Shown piece by piece: positions 1 through 5,069 of a stretch of 5,069 bases of DNA (position 1 is the first letter of the stretch; each line of letters begins with the position of its first letter). The position numbers and the translations under genes were made by a program. The notes beneath the pieces are model-generated. The model ran no database searches and was not told the origin of the DNA. It was given only the letters and a program-made list of their open reading frames with translations. Location: NCBI GenBank assembly GCA_031256575.1, contig JAIRQI010000050.1, positions 1-5,069 of the forward strand, written 5' to 3'. Origin of the DNA: Coriobacteriales bacterium (GTDB taxonomy: Bacteria; Actinomycetota; Coriobacteriia; Coriobacteriales; UBA8131).

Positions 1-83
1 TGTCACTCGTGTCACAGTGACTCCGCTGAGTTGGCGTGAGCGGCTCAAGCTCACTGAGCAAGCATTGCTGAGCTGGTACCGAC

Positions 84-89
84 TATACT
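84..89 (+). promoter_or_regulatory. Candidate -10 box (TATACT) for the DUF4236 gene
   Basis: TATACT matches the sigma-70 -10 consensus at five of six positions and lies in an AT-rich patch within an otherwise mixed leader. Transcription from it would begin near position 96 and give a leader of about 46 nt. No good -35 box sits at the usual 16-18 bp spacing; TTGCTG at 65-70 is only 13 bp away. The call therefore rests on the -10 alone. Confidence 0.35.
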
Positions 90-141
90 AATAGCATAAC
101 CAACTAGTACCACTATTTGCTTGTGAGATGGGGATACGATA

Positions 142-1440
142 ATGGCAATGCGCTTTCGCAAGACTATCCGGCTGGGTAGGAATACTCGGGTTAATTTGTC
201 CAAGTCGGGAGTCAGCTTCTCTACCGGAGTCAAAGGTTTAACAGTCAACACTGGGCCGAGGGGAACCTTTCTGACCACCACAGTCCCTGGCACAGGTGTA
301 TCCAACCGGACTCGAATTGGTGGGCCTCCGACGAAGAGCAAAAGTAAAACAGCTGGTAGCTCGCAAGCCGATACTTCGCAAGCCGGCACCCCCGCACCTG
401 GCACCGCCCCACCCGGCACCCCCGCACCCGGCACCCCCGCCGCGCCCGGCACCCCCGCGCAAGCCGGCGCCCCCCTGGCCAACGCTGCCCCTCCCACTGG
501 CGACCCCGTCGCCTTAGACCCTCCTGCTACAGACGACCTCCAGACAGCCGAGGAGCTCGTAGACATCTTCGATATCCACACCCTCGCTCCTGAAGTCTTC
601 ACATTCCAAGACATCGCCAACCAGTTAAACGCCCTACAGCCACAGCTCTATGTACGCCAACCTTACCAGCGTCCGGAACCCACTCAGCAAGAGATTGAAG
701 CCGCTTTATGGAATCAGGCTGAAGCCAATGTCGACGCGGTCTTCTCCAAACAAAAGAAACTCCAGGAGTACTTCACAGAGAACTGCCAGTCGTTTTGGCA
801 GTACTACATGAATCAATGGCAGGCTGAAAAAGCGGCTTTCGAGCAGGAGCAGTCAGCAGCCGAGCAACAGCAGAATGCGGTTTTACAAGCTGAATACGAC
901 GCTCACCGGGCTTGGTTGCAACAACTGCTGCTAAACGACGAAGAGACCATCGAAAACGCTGTCGAAGCCTGGCTGGCAGACCTGGAGCTACCGATTGAGA
1001 TTAGCGCCCAAATCGAGTACGACTGCCAATCGACGACGCTGTTCATCGATTTAGACCTGCCAGAGATTGAGCAGATTCCAACCACAGTAATCAAGACTCT
1101 GAAGTCCGGCCAGCAAAGCAGCTCCGAAAAGAGCCAGAAGCAACTGCGCGCCGACTACGCCCGCTTGGTCTTCGGGCTGGCGGTATTCATCGCTGCCTGT
1201 TGCTTCAATCTGAATGCGAATATCGCCAAAACCGTGATTTCTGGCTACAGCCAAAGACGCGACAAGGTGGGCGACCAGCTGGATGACTATATCTACTCGG
1301 TGAAGATTCCCCGTAACCTGCTTGAGCATCGCCAGGTATCTGACCCAGAAGAATTCTTCTTCACCTGTGAGAATCGGGTAATCCTGTCTCCGACCTATGT
1401 TTTCAAGACCATCATTCCTTACGATTCACCGATTGATTAA
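142..1440 (+). CDS. Long DUF4236 domain-containing protein with Pro/Gly/Thr repeat linker and helical section
   Basis: The function is unknown. Residues 1-60 match the DUF4236 pattern: start MAMRFRK, then NLSKSGVS, a Gly/Thr-rich stretch with GPRGT, and PGTGVS. Residues 74-110 are a low-complexity linker of pentapeptides (SQAGT, PAPGT, APPGT) encoded by a 15-bp DNA repeat. Residues 125-180 look like a soluble acidic segment. Residues about 183-275 are rich in Gln, Glu, Ala and Trp and probably form long helices or a coiled coil. Residues 283-432 include a strand-rich acidic stretch (LFIDLDLPEIE) and a GYSQRRDKVGDQLDDYIYSVKI-like section (about 368-388) that resembles, from memory, the C-terminal part of other long DUF4236 proteins. 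Residues 340-357 are hydrophobic, but I see no signal peptide and a membrane segment is doubtful. The first ATG is preferred: it gives the family-typical N-terminus and has GGGGA at 130-134, 7 nt upstream. The next gene begins 304 bp later, so this one is probably monocistronic. Many DUF4236 proteins are much shorter, so the extra regions probably define a subfamily. Confidence 0.85.
   Translation: MAMRFRKTIRLGRNTRVNLSKSGVSFSTGVKGLTVNTGPRGTFLTTTVPGTGVSNRTRIGGPPTKSKSKTAGSSQADTSQAGTPAPGTAPPGTPAPGTPAAPGTPAQAGAPLANAAPPTGDPVALDPPATDDLQTAEELVDIFDIHTLAPEVFTFQDIANQLNALQPQLYVRQPYQRPEPTQQEIEAALWNQAEANVDAVFSKQKKLQEYFTENCQSFWQYYMNQWQAEKAAFEQEQSAAEQQQNAVLQAEYDAHRAWLQQLLLNDEETIENAVEAWLADLELPIEISAQIEYDCQSTTLFIDLDLPEIEQIPTTVIKTLKSGQQSSSEKSQKQLRADYARLVFGLAVFIAACCFNLNANIAKTVISGYSQRRDKVGDQLDDYIYSVKIPRNLLEHRQVSDPEEFFFTCENRVILSPTYVFKTIIPYDSPID
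361..471 (+). repeat. In-frame 15-bp coding minisatellite (pentapeptide repeats)
   Basis: TCGCAAGCC recurs at 361 and 376, and GGCACC recurs at 385, 400, 415 and 430, all exactly 15 bp apart. Further copies follow at 448 (GGCACC) and 466 (GGCGCC) after 18-bp steps. The repeat encodes SQADT, SQAGT, PAPGT, APPGT, PAPGT, PAAPGT and PAQAGA in succession. Steps of 15 and 18 bp both keep the reading frame, so gain or loss of units would change linker length without breaking the protein. The tract is strikingly C-rich on the coding strand compared with the rest of the gene. Confidence 0.85.
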
Positions 1441-1474
1441 GCAAGAGAATGGTCTGGCCTGAGACAGTAGCGTC

Positions 1475-1480
1475 TATAAT
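1475..1480 (+). promoter_or_regulatory. Candidate -10 box (TATAAT) for the hydrolase-maturase operon
   Basis: This is a perfect TATAAT in a mostly GC-rich spacer, 35 bp after the DUF4236 stop codon. A start site near 1487 would give a leader of about 258 nt carrying the whole repeat array and the stem-loop at 1610-1632. No convincing -35 hexamer is present at 16-18 bp upstream, so either an activator assists or the match is chance. Nothing closer to the hydrolase start looks better. Confidence 0.4.
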
Positions 1481-1487
1481 AGGGGGA

Positions 1488-1626
1488 GTAACTCTGGGCG
1501 CAAGCGATAACGCTAGAAAAACGCCAGAAGGGGAGTAAGTCAGGGGAGAAAACCTTGTACTAGTGGTAACGCCAGAGGAACGTCAGAGGTGGCGCAAACC
1601 TAAAAGTACGTCAGGTGGCGCTAACC
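1488..1626 (+). repeat. Degenerate short repeat array in the hydrolase leader, core TAACGYCAGA
   Basis: Related copies lie at 1508-1517 (TAACGCTAGA), 1519-1528 (AAACGCCAGA), 1536-1543 (TAAGTCAG), 1567-1576 (TAACGCCAGA), 1578-1587 (GAACGTCAGA) and 1606-1615 (GTACGTCAGG). A weaker copy lies at 1488-1497 (GTAACTCTGG). Two neighbouring pairs are exactly 11 bp apart. A longer direct repeat, CGTCAG then GTGGCGC then a short AACC-ended tail, occurs at 1581-1600 and 1609-1626 with a 2-bp deletion between copies. The array fills the middle of the 304-bp gap between genes and has no coding potential that I can see. Its role is unknown. Confidence 0.6.
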
Positions 1627-1632
1627 ACTGAC
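1610..1632 (+). other. Stem-loop at the 3' end of the leader repeat array
   Basis: GTCA (1610-1613) pairs with TGAC (1629-1632), and GTGG (1615-1618) pairs with CCAC (1625-1628). This gives an 8-bp stem with one bulged G and a CGCTAA loop. No T-run follows, so it is not a standard intrinsic terminator. It would sit in the leader RNA about 110 nt before the hydrolase start codon. It might affect RNA stability, or simply follow from the repeat sequence. Confidence 0.45.
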
Positions 1633-1733
1633 AGCAGCTACCCCAGCGTTCGCGCGTAGAGAATCTCCAGGTAAAGATAACAGCACCAGACACGCAACAT
1701 ATCTCGACAACGAACTAAACTAGTCAAAGAATG

Positions 1734-1740
1734 GGAGGAG
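1734..1740 (+). promoter_or_regulatory. Ribosome binding site of the hydrolase gene (GGAGGAG)
   Basis: GGAGGAG lies 4 nt before the ATG at 1745 and is a strong anti-16S match. It fixes the start at 1745 rather than the internal ATG at codon 13. Confidence 0.85.
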
Positions 1741-1744
1741 CAAT

Positions 1745-2515
1745 ATGTGGAACCAACTACAGACAGATGCCTATGAGGGCATGCTGGCCGAGACAGTCAC
1801 CCTGCCTGGTTATCAAGGCGACCGTATTCATGCTTATTTCTCACGTCCCCTGGGAGCCGGTCCTTATCCGGGCATCATACTGATTCCCCATATGCCGGGA
1901 TGGGATGAGATTTGCCGTGAGACCGCCCGGCGCTTCACCCAACATGGCTACTCGGTGCTTTGCCCGAATATCTATGAGCGCTTTGGCCATGGCACTCCCG
2001 AAGAGGTTGCCATGCTAGCCCGCCAAGCTGGCGGAGTATCCGACGACAGCGTAATGGGAGACGTCGAGGGGGCCTTGGAGTTCTTATCCACATTGCCCTA
2101 TGCCAATGGCAGGGTGGGAGTGATTGGCATGTGCTCCGGCGGTCGCCACGCTTTCCTGGCTGGCTGTCGGGTGCCAGGTTTGGACGCGGTGGTCGATTGC
2201 TGGGGTGGCCGTGTAGTGATGAGCGCCGAGGAGTTATCTGATGCCAACCCGGTGGCTCCAATCGACCTGACCAACCAATTGGCTTGCCCACTGCTTGGCC
2301 TGTTTGGCAATGACGACCGCTTTCCAACACCCGAGCAGGTCAACTTGCATGAAGCTGAGTTGATTAAGCATGGCAAGGACTACACCTTCTACCGCTACGA
2401 TGGTGCCGGGCATGGCTTCTGGTATTACCAGGGTGAGGCTTACCGTCCGGTGCAGGCTATGGATGCCTGGCAGAAGACCTTTGAGTTCTTCAAAAAACAC
2501 CTGGTAGATGCCTGA
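1745..2515 (+). CDS. Dienelactone hydrolase family protein (alpha/beta hydrolase)
   Basis: This is a probable cytosolic alpha/beta hydrolase of the dienelactone hydrolase (DLH) family. Family members cleave dienelactones or other esters with a Cys-His-Asp triad; the substrate here cannot be read from sequence. The nucleophile elbow is G-M-C-S-G-G, with Cys130. The acid is probably Asp191 in GNDDRFP, and the base is His223 in GAGHGFW. Early strands and the oxyanion-side loop appear as PGIILIPHMPGWDE (42-55). At 256 residues it is slightly longer than classical DLH (about 235). The Glu that in classical DLH sits in the QE-(I/h)-(F/h)-G-like loop and contacts the Cys appears to be His49, so the activity may differ from true dienelactone cleavage. 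No signal peptide is visible. A strong ribosome binding site precedes the start. The last codons overlap the maturase gene by 8 bp (ATGCCTGA), which implies translational coupling. Family call is firm; substrate is unknown. Confidence 0.9.
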   Translation: MWNQLQTDAYEGMLAETVTLPGYQGDRIHAYFSRPLGAGPYPGIILIPHMPGWDEICRETARRFTQHGYSVLCPNIYERFGHGTPEEVAMLARQAGGVSDDSVMGDVEGALEFLSTLPYANGRVGVIGMCSGGRHAFLAGCRVPGLDAVVDCWGGRVVMSAEELSDANPVAPIDLTNQLACPLLGLFGNDDRFPTPEQVNLHEAELIKHGKDYTFYRYDGAGHGFWYYQGEAYRPVQAMDAWQKTFEFFKKHLVDA

Positions 2516-3818
2516 AAAACCACAACCCTTCACGGTGATGGTGAAGCCGGTCGGCTCGCATTGCAACCTGCGTTGCAGCTACTGCTATTACCTGGAGACC
2601 GAACGCCCAACTGCTCCTCTGCAGCAGGCCCGGATGACCGATGAGCTGTTGGAGCTGTTTATCCGTCAGTATATTGAGGCCAGCCAGGGGCCGGAAGTCA
2701 GTATAGTCTGGCACGGTGGCGAGCCTAGCCTGGCAGGCTTGGATTTCTATCGCCGAGCTGTTCAACTGCAGCAGAAATACCTGCCAGAGGGTTGGGTTTG
2801 CTGGAACAATCTGCAGACCAACGGAGTGCTGCTTGACGAGCAGTGGTGCTCTTTTCTGGCTGAAGCGAATTTCGATGTCGGCTTAAGCATCGATGGTACC
2901 CGCGAGCAACATGACCGCTACCGTCGGGATGCTCGAGGCGAGGGTAGTTATGCGTCGGTAATCGAGTCCGCCCAACGCTTAAAGGCTCACGGTATCCGTC
3001 CGGATTTGCTCTGCACCGTGACCTCCTCTACAGCCAAAGATGCTCTGGCAGCATATCGGGCGTTGCGTGAGCTGGAGAGCGGTTGGATGCAGTTCATCCC
3101 AATCGTCCGCCAAGAAGCTGCGGCATCACAAGCAATTACCAACCCAAACGGGAACGGCCAACTCTCAGCAGCCAGCGTCACCTCGGACAGTATCGGCAGT
3201 GCAGAATATGGAGAATTTCTCTGTACGGTTTTTGATGAGTGGGTGCTACATGACTTGGGGCGCTTGGACGTGCAAATGTTTGCTGAGACAGCTCGGGTTT
3301 GGGCAGGAGGCAGTGCCGGTCTTTGCTGGATGGCCGAGACTTGTGGACGGGCGCTGATTGTTGAAGTTGATGGCGGGGTATATTCATGCGACCACTTTGT
3401 TACTCCTGAGCACCGGATTGGTGATTTGGCAACAACTAATCTCGCAGAGCTGGCTGAACTACCGGCACAGCTACTCTTCGGTGAGCGTAAGCAATCCAGC
3501 TTGCCCAGCCAGTGCCGACGCTGCGAGTGGTTGGAGTTCTGTAACGGTGGCTGTCCAAAAGACCGCTTTTTGCTGTCTGAAGACGGCGAACCCGGGCTGA
3601 ACTATCTCTGCGCGGGCTTCAAACGCTTTTTCAGCTACGCCCGACCGTTTATGGATGAGTTGACCCGTCTGCGCAAACAGGGGATTAATGCATCAACCAT
3701 CATGGCCAACCTGCAAGAGCTGAAACGCAAGCAATGGCAAGGCGTGGGCCGCAATGACCCCTGTCCCTGTGGCAGCGGCTTGAAAGCTAAGAACTGCTGC
3801 TGGCTCAGACGAGCTTAG
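2508..3818 (+). CDS. Radical SAM/SPASM protein, anaerobic sulfatase maturase type, with C-terminal SEC-C motif
   Basis: Family members use SAM and three 4Fe-4S clusters to oxidise an active-site Cys or Ser of a sulfatase to formylglycine in the cytoplasm. The radical SAM motif CX3CX2C is Cys19, Cys23 and Cys26, and the SAM-binding glycine-rich stretch is WHGGEP (68-73). The auxiliary-cluster Cys set is complete and spaced almost as in the characterised Clostridium enzyme: Cys273, Cys279, Cys294, Cys336, Cys339, Cys345, Cys349 and Cys368. Asp295 follows Cys294 in the YSCDHF motif, equivalent to the proposed catalytic base. Residues 414-431 (GRNDPCPCGSG... ending in CC) form a SEC-C-type zinc motif, CXCX8CC at 419, 421, 430 and 431, making the protein 436 residues against about 370-400 for a core maturase. 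The start lies inside the hydrolase gene, and no good ribosome binding site precedes it, so translation probably depends on the upstream gene. No sulfatase is present here, so the substrate is either elsewhere or non-canonical. Confidence 0.88.
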   Translation: MPEKPQPFTVMVKPVGSHCNLRCSYCYYLETERPTAPLQQARMTDELLELFIRQYIEASQGPEVSIVWHGGEPSLAGLDFYRRAVQLQQKYLPEGWVCWNNLQTNGVLLDEQWCSFLAEANFDVGLSIDGTREQHDRYRRDARGEGSYASVIESAQRLKAHGIRPDLLCTVTSSTAKDALAAYRALRELESGWMQFIPIVRQEAAASQAITNPNGNGQLSAASVTSDSIGSAEYGEFLCTVFDEWVLHDLGRLDVQMFAETARVWAGGSAGLCWMAETCGRALIVEVDGGVYSCDHFVTPEHRIGDLATTNLAELAELPAQLLFGERKQSSLPSQCRRCEWLEFCNGGCPKDRFLLSEDGEPGLNYLCAGFKRFFSYARPFMDELTRLRKQGINASTIMANLQELKRKQWQGVGRNDPCPCGSGLKAKNCCWLRRA

Positions 3819-3824
3819 AGAAAC

Positions 3825-3901
3825 CGCTTGGGAACAAACGCTCCGCCCCTTGCGGCAGCGACCGAAAGACAAGTATAACTGGCCCCCAGGCGAGCCAAGC
3901 G
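3825..3901. repeat. Outer inverted repeat of the convergent intergenic region
   Basis: CGCTTGG at 3825-3831 is the exact inverse of CCAAGCG at 3895-3901. The 63-bp interior contains the hairpin at 3839-3860. The whole lies between two convergent stop codons, so it could form a nested structure in transcripts from either side. A 7-bp match over this distance may also be chance. Confidence 0.35.
3833..3860 (-). terminator. Probable intrinsic terminator of the arylamine N-acetyltransferase gene
   Basis: Read on the minus strand, CGCT (3860-3857) pairs with AGCG (3842-3839), and CCGC (3855-3852) pairs with GCGG (3846-3843). One bulged base interrupts the GC-rich 8-bp stem, and the loop is 5 nt. 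The stem is followed by TTTGTT, a short, imperfect U-tract. It lies about 50 bp after the acetyltransferase stop. On the plus strand the hairpin is followed by ACCGAAAG with no T-run, so it is a poor terminator for the maturase side. Confidence 0.5.
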
Positions 3902-3909
3902 CAAAGCTT

Positions 3910-4767
3910 TTATCCCCAGGCTAGCTCGCGTGGCCAGGTTGTGCTGAAGGAATAGCGGGGGACAATCATCTTGAACTCTTCGGTGAGTATCTTGTAAAAC
4001 TGCGGGTAGCTGGTGATTTCTTCTTCAAAGACTTCACCGCCGACTTTACGGCGGAAGATTGTGCCATCGACGATGATGCTGCCAGTCTCGGTGCGCAGGC
4101 GCACCACACGGCGGTCGCTTTTCTGAGCGCACTCGTTGGGAAAGACGAATTCGAGCAGTGTGTGGGGCTTCAGATAGACGGTGTAGAAGTCAGACTCGGT
4201 GCCGTCAGCAGCATGTTTGACCAAGGTGATGTCACCAAACTCGGCATCATCATGGTGGCGAATCGAGAAACGGTAGTCCAGTATCTGCTGGATGCCGGGC
4301 TCATCGATATCGACCGGGCCTTCGGCGCAACCGGCTCCATAACCGACATCGCAGAGGTAACGCTTGTCACCGATGTTGACCACTGTCGTGCGGTGGCTCA
4401 TGGGCCTATAAACCGGGTTGCCGAACAACAGGCGGCCCGAAAGCGCAAAGCAGTCGTAGCCCAGCCCGAGCAAGATAGACATGAAAAAGCCGTTGGTCTC
4501 GTAACAGTAGCCTCCGCGGCGGTATAAGACGAATTTCTCAAACAACTGCTCCGGGGCAAAGTCTACGAAGCGCTTGTAGTCACAGCTGTCTAAAGTCTCG
4601 TAAGGCACTGACATGATGTAGGAGAGCATGATTTTTTGTAGGTTCTCTTTGCTCGGTGAAAAGTCGTCGTCGGGGTCGAGTCCAATGCGTTCAAGCGACA
4701 TGCGCAGGTCAGGAAGGGGCTTGTAGTACTCGGGCATATCAATAGTGTAGTTTCCGTCAAGTGTCAT
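3910..4767 (-). CDS. nat: Arylamine N-acetyltransferase (NAT family)
   Basis: NAT enzymes transfer an acyl group, usually acetyl from CoA, to arylamines, arylhydrazines or related amines through an acyl-cysteine intermediate in the cytoplasm. The catalytic triad is visible: Cys88 in RRGGYCYETN, His125 in MSHRTTVV, and Asp140 in LCDVGYGAG. The spacing (37 and 15 residues) is close to the 38 and 15 of Salmonella NAT. The N-terminal helical region ends in the family hallmark VPYETLD (54-60), a variant of the usual PFENL. At 285 residues the length is typical. The remaining half (about 160-285) fits the beta-barrel and lid domains but shows no diagnostic motif. The start is set by AGGAGG 5 nt upstream. 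The gene stands alone, convergent to the maturase, and its long leader carries a 10-bp repeat array. The physiological substrate is not evident; bacterial homologues include drug-inactivating and natural-product enzymes. Confidence 0.93.
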   Translation of the reverse strand: MTLDGNYTIDMPEYYKPLPDLRMSLERIGLDPDDDFSPSKENLQKIMLSYIMSVPYETLDSCDYKRFVDFAPEQLFEKFVLYRRGGYCYETNGFFMSILLGLGYDCFALSGRLLFGNPVYRPMSHRTTVVNIGDKRYLCDVGYGAGCAEGPVDIDEPGIQQILDYRFSIRHHDDAEFGDITLVKHAADGTESDFYTVYLKPHTLLEFVFPNECAQKSDRRVVRLRTETGSIIVDGTIFRRKVGGEVFEEEITSYPQFYKILTEEFKMIVPRYSFSTTWPRELAWG

Positions 4768-4770
4768 TGC

Positions 4771-4780
4771 ATCCTCCTCT
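4771..4780 (-). promoter_or_regulatory. Ribosome binding site of the acetyltransferase gene (AGAGGAGGAT)
   Basis: On the minus strand AGGAGG (4778-4773) lies 5 nt before the ATG at 4767. This near-perfect anti-16S match supports that start over the ATG at codon 11. Confidence 0.85.
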
Positions 4781-4798
4781 TAGTGATTTGCAGTCGCT

Positions 4799-4940
4799 GT
4801 CGGGTACCACCGGGTAGCTTCGGGGTACCATCGGGGTAACTTCGGGCACCTCTTGATGCTTTCGGGTACCATCGGGCTCCCTCTAACTCCTTCGGGCTTC
4901 TTTTGGCACCTTCGGATGCCTCCGGAAAACGTCGGTCAGG
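4799..4940. repeat. Helically phased 10-11 bp degenerate repeat array, consensus TTCGGGTACC
   Basis: About fourteen contiguous units of 10-11 bp can be laid out. CGG starts at 4801, 4811, 4821, 4832, 4843, 4863, 4873, 4893, 4913, 4923 and 4933. Units at 4851-4860, 4881-4890 and 4901-4910 are degenerate but keep the register. From 4843 on, every CGG falls on an exact multiple of 10 bp. The best copies read TTCGGGTACC or ATCGGGTACC, and GGTACC is itself palindromic. In the sense of the acetyltransferase leader the unit is GGTACCCGAA. The array begins 32 bp upstream of the start codon, just beyond the ribosome binding site, and appears to hold no gene. Candidate roles are a multi-site operator or a structured mRNA leader. 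A non-functional expanding repeat is also possible. Confidence 0.8.
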
Positions 4941-4996
4941 CAAAAAGCATATAAGCCTCTTGAACAGCTAGCCTGAAGCTGGTCTTAAGTGTACTC

Positions 4997-5005
4997 AATA
5001 TAGCA
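4997..5005 (-). promoter_or_regulatory. Candidate extended -10 promoter for the acetyltransferase gene (TGCTATATT)
   Basis: On the minus strand TGC followed by TATATT fits an extended -10 element, with five of six matches in the hexamer. No good -35 box is found; TCTACT occurs at 17 bp spacing. Initiation near 4990 would give a leader of about 220 nt that contains the whole repeat array. The rest of 4941-5069 shows no gene. Confidence 0.35.
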
Positions 5006-5069
5006 AACATCATTGTATGAGTAGATGTGAGACTATTAGGTTATTGTCAGATACCGACATGTCTATACT

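Noticed and set aside
340..358. Transmembrane helix at residues 340-357 of the DUF4236 protein (nt 1159-1212; start and end here are residue numbers)
   Set aside because: The stretch is hydrophobic but interrupted by polar residues and flanked by segments that look like a soluble fold, with no signal peptide. A buried helix is more likely.
238..517. Several open frames overlapping the C-rich part of the DUF4236 gene on both strands, rich in Pro or Gly
   Set aside because: They are by-products of the GC-rich 15-bp repeat, which lacks stops in other frames. They have no ribosome binding sites and no family features.
103..1724. The palindrome ACTAGT at 103-108, 1559-1564 and 1719-1724, all in leaders
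   Set aside because: Three copies in non-coding DNA is more than expected, but they have no consistent distance to start codons or to the candidate -10 boxes, so no site can be claimed.
4162..4527. A 121-codon open frame opposite the acetyltransferase gene
   Set aside because: It lies wholly inside a well-supported NAT gene, and its protein resembles no family. It is the complementary-strand shadow.
4799..4940. CRISPR array
   Set aside because: Units are 10-11 bp with no spacers and high degeneracy, unlike CRISPR repeats of 23 bp or more separated by unique spacers.
4916..4954. Small plus-strand open frame of 12 codons at the end of the repeat array, and a 4-codon minus-strand frame (MLFA) near 4952-4938 preceded by AGAGG
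   Set aside because: The first has no ribosome binding site. The second could be a minimal leader peptide, but this length is expected by chance and nothing else supports it.
5041..5069. Possible plus-strand promoter at the right edge, TTGTCA (5044-5049) and TATACT (5064-5069), with TACCGAC nearby as in 76-89
   Set aside because: The spacing of 14 bp is too short for a standard promoter, and the window ends at the box. The similarity to the left-hand promoter is short enough to be chance.

Overview
The window carries four complete protein genes and reads as an ordinary bacterial chromosomal segment of moderate GC, roughly mid-50s percent by eye. I see no tRNA, rRNA, CRISPR array, transposase or phage gene. 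The phylum cannot be fixed from these genes. Strong AGGAGG-type ribosome binding sites on two genes and an oxygen-sensitive type of radical SAM enzyme fit an anaerobe or facultative anaerobe, but that is inference.

Layout, left to right. Positions 1-141 are a non-coding leader with a probable -10 box. Positions 142-1440 (+) encode a long DUF4236 protein: a small N-terminal domain, a Pro/Gly/Thr-rich linker built from a 15-bp DNA repeat, a Gln/Glu/Ala-rich helical section and a further C-terminal region. Positions 1441-1744 are a 304-bp non-coding leader with a perfect TATAAT, a degenerate repeat array and a stem-loop. Positions 1745-2515 (+) encode a dienelactone-hydrolase-family alpha/beta hydrolase. 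It overlaps by 8 bp the start of the next gene, 2508-3818 (+), a radical SAM/SPASM protein of the anaerobic sulfatase maturase type with an added C-terminal SEC-C metal-binding motif. Positions 3819-3909 are a short convergent spacer with nested inverted repeats, probably the terminator of the opposing gene. Positions 3910-4767 (-) encode an arylamine N-acetyltransferase. Positions 4768-5069 are its leader, dominated by about fourteen copies of a 10-11 bp degenerate repeat.

The hydrolase and maturase are almost certainly co-translated. No sulfatase lies in the window, so the maturase substrate is unknown. The acetyltransferase is a separate, convergent transcription unit. The DUF4236 gene is also separate, judging by the long gap after it.

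The least ordinary signal is in the non-coding DNA. The two long leaders, 1441-1744 and 4768-5069, each hold their own family of short degenerate repeats spaced at about one helical turn (10-11 bp). The consensus differs between them (TAACGYCAGA versus TTCGGGTACC). The leader at 1-72 shows a weaker hint of the same organisation. I do not recognise this as a named repeat class.
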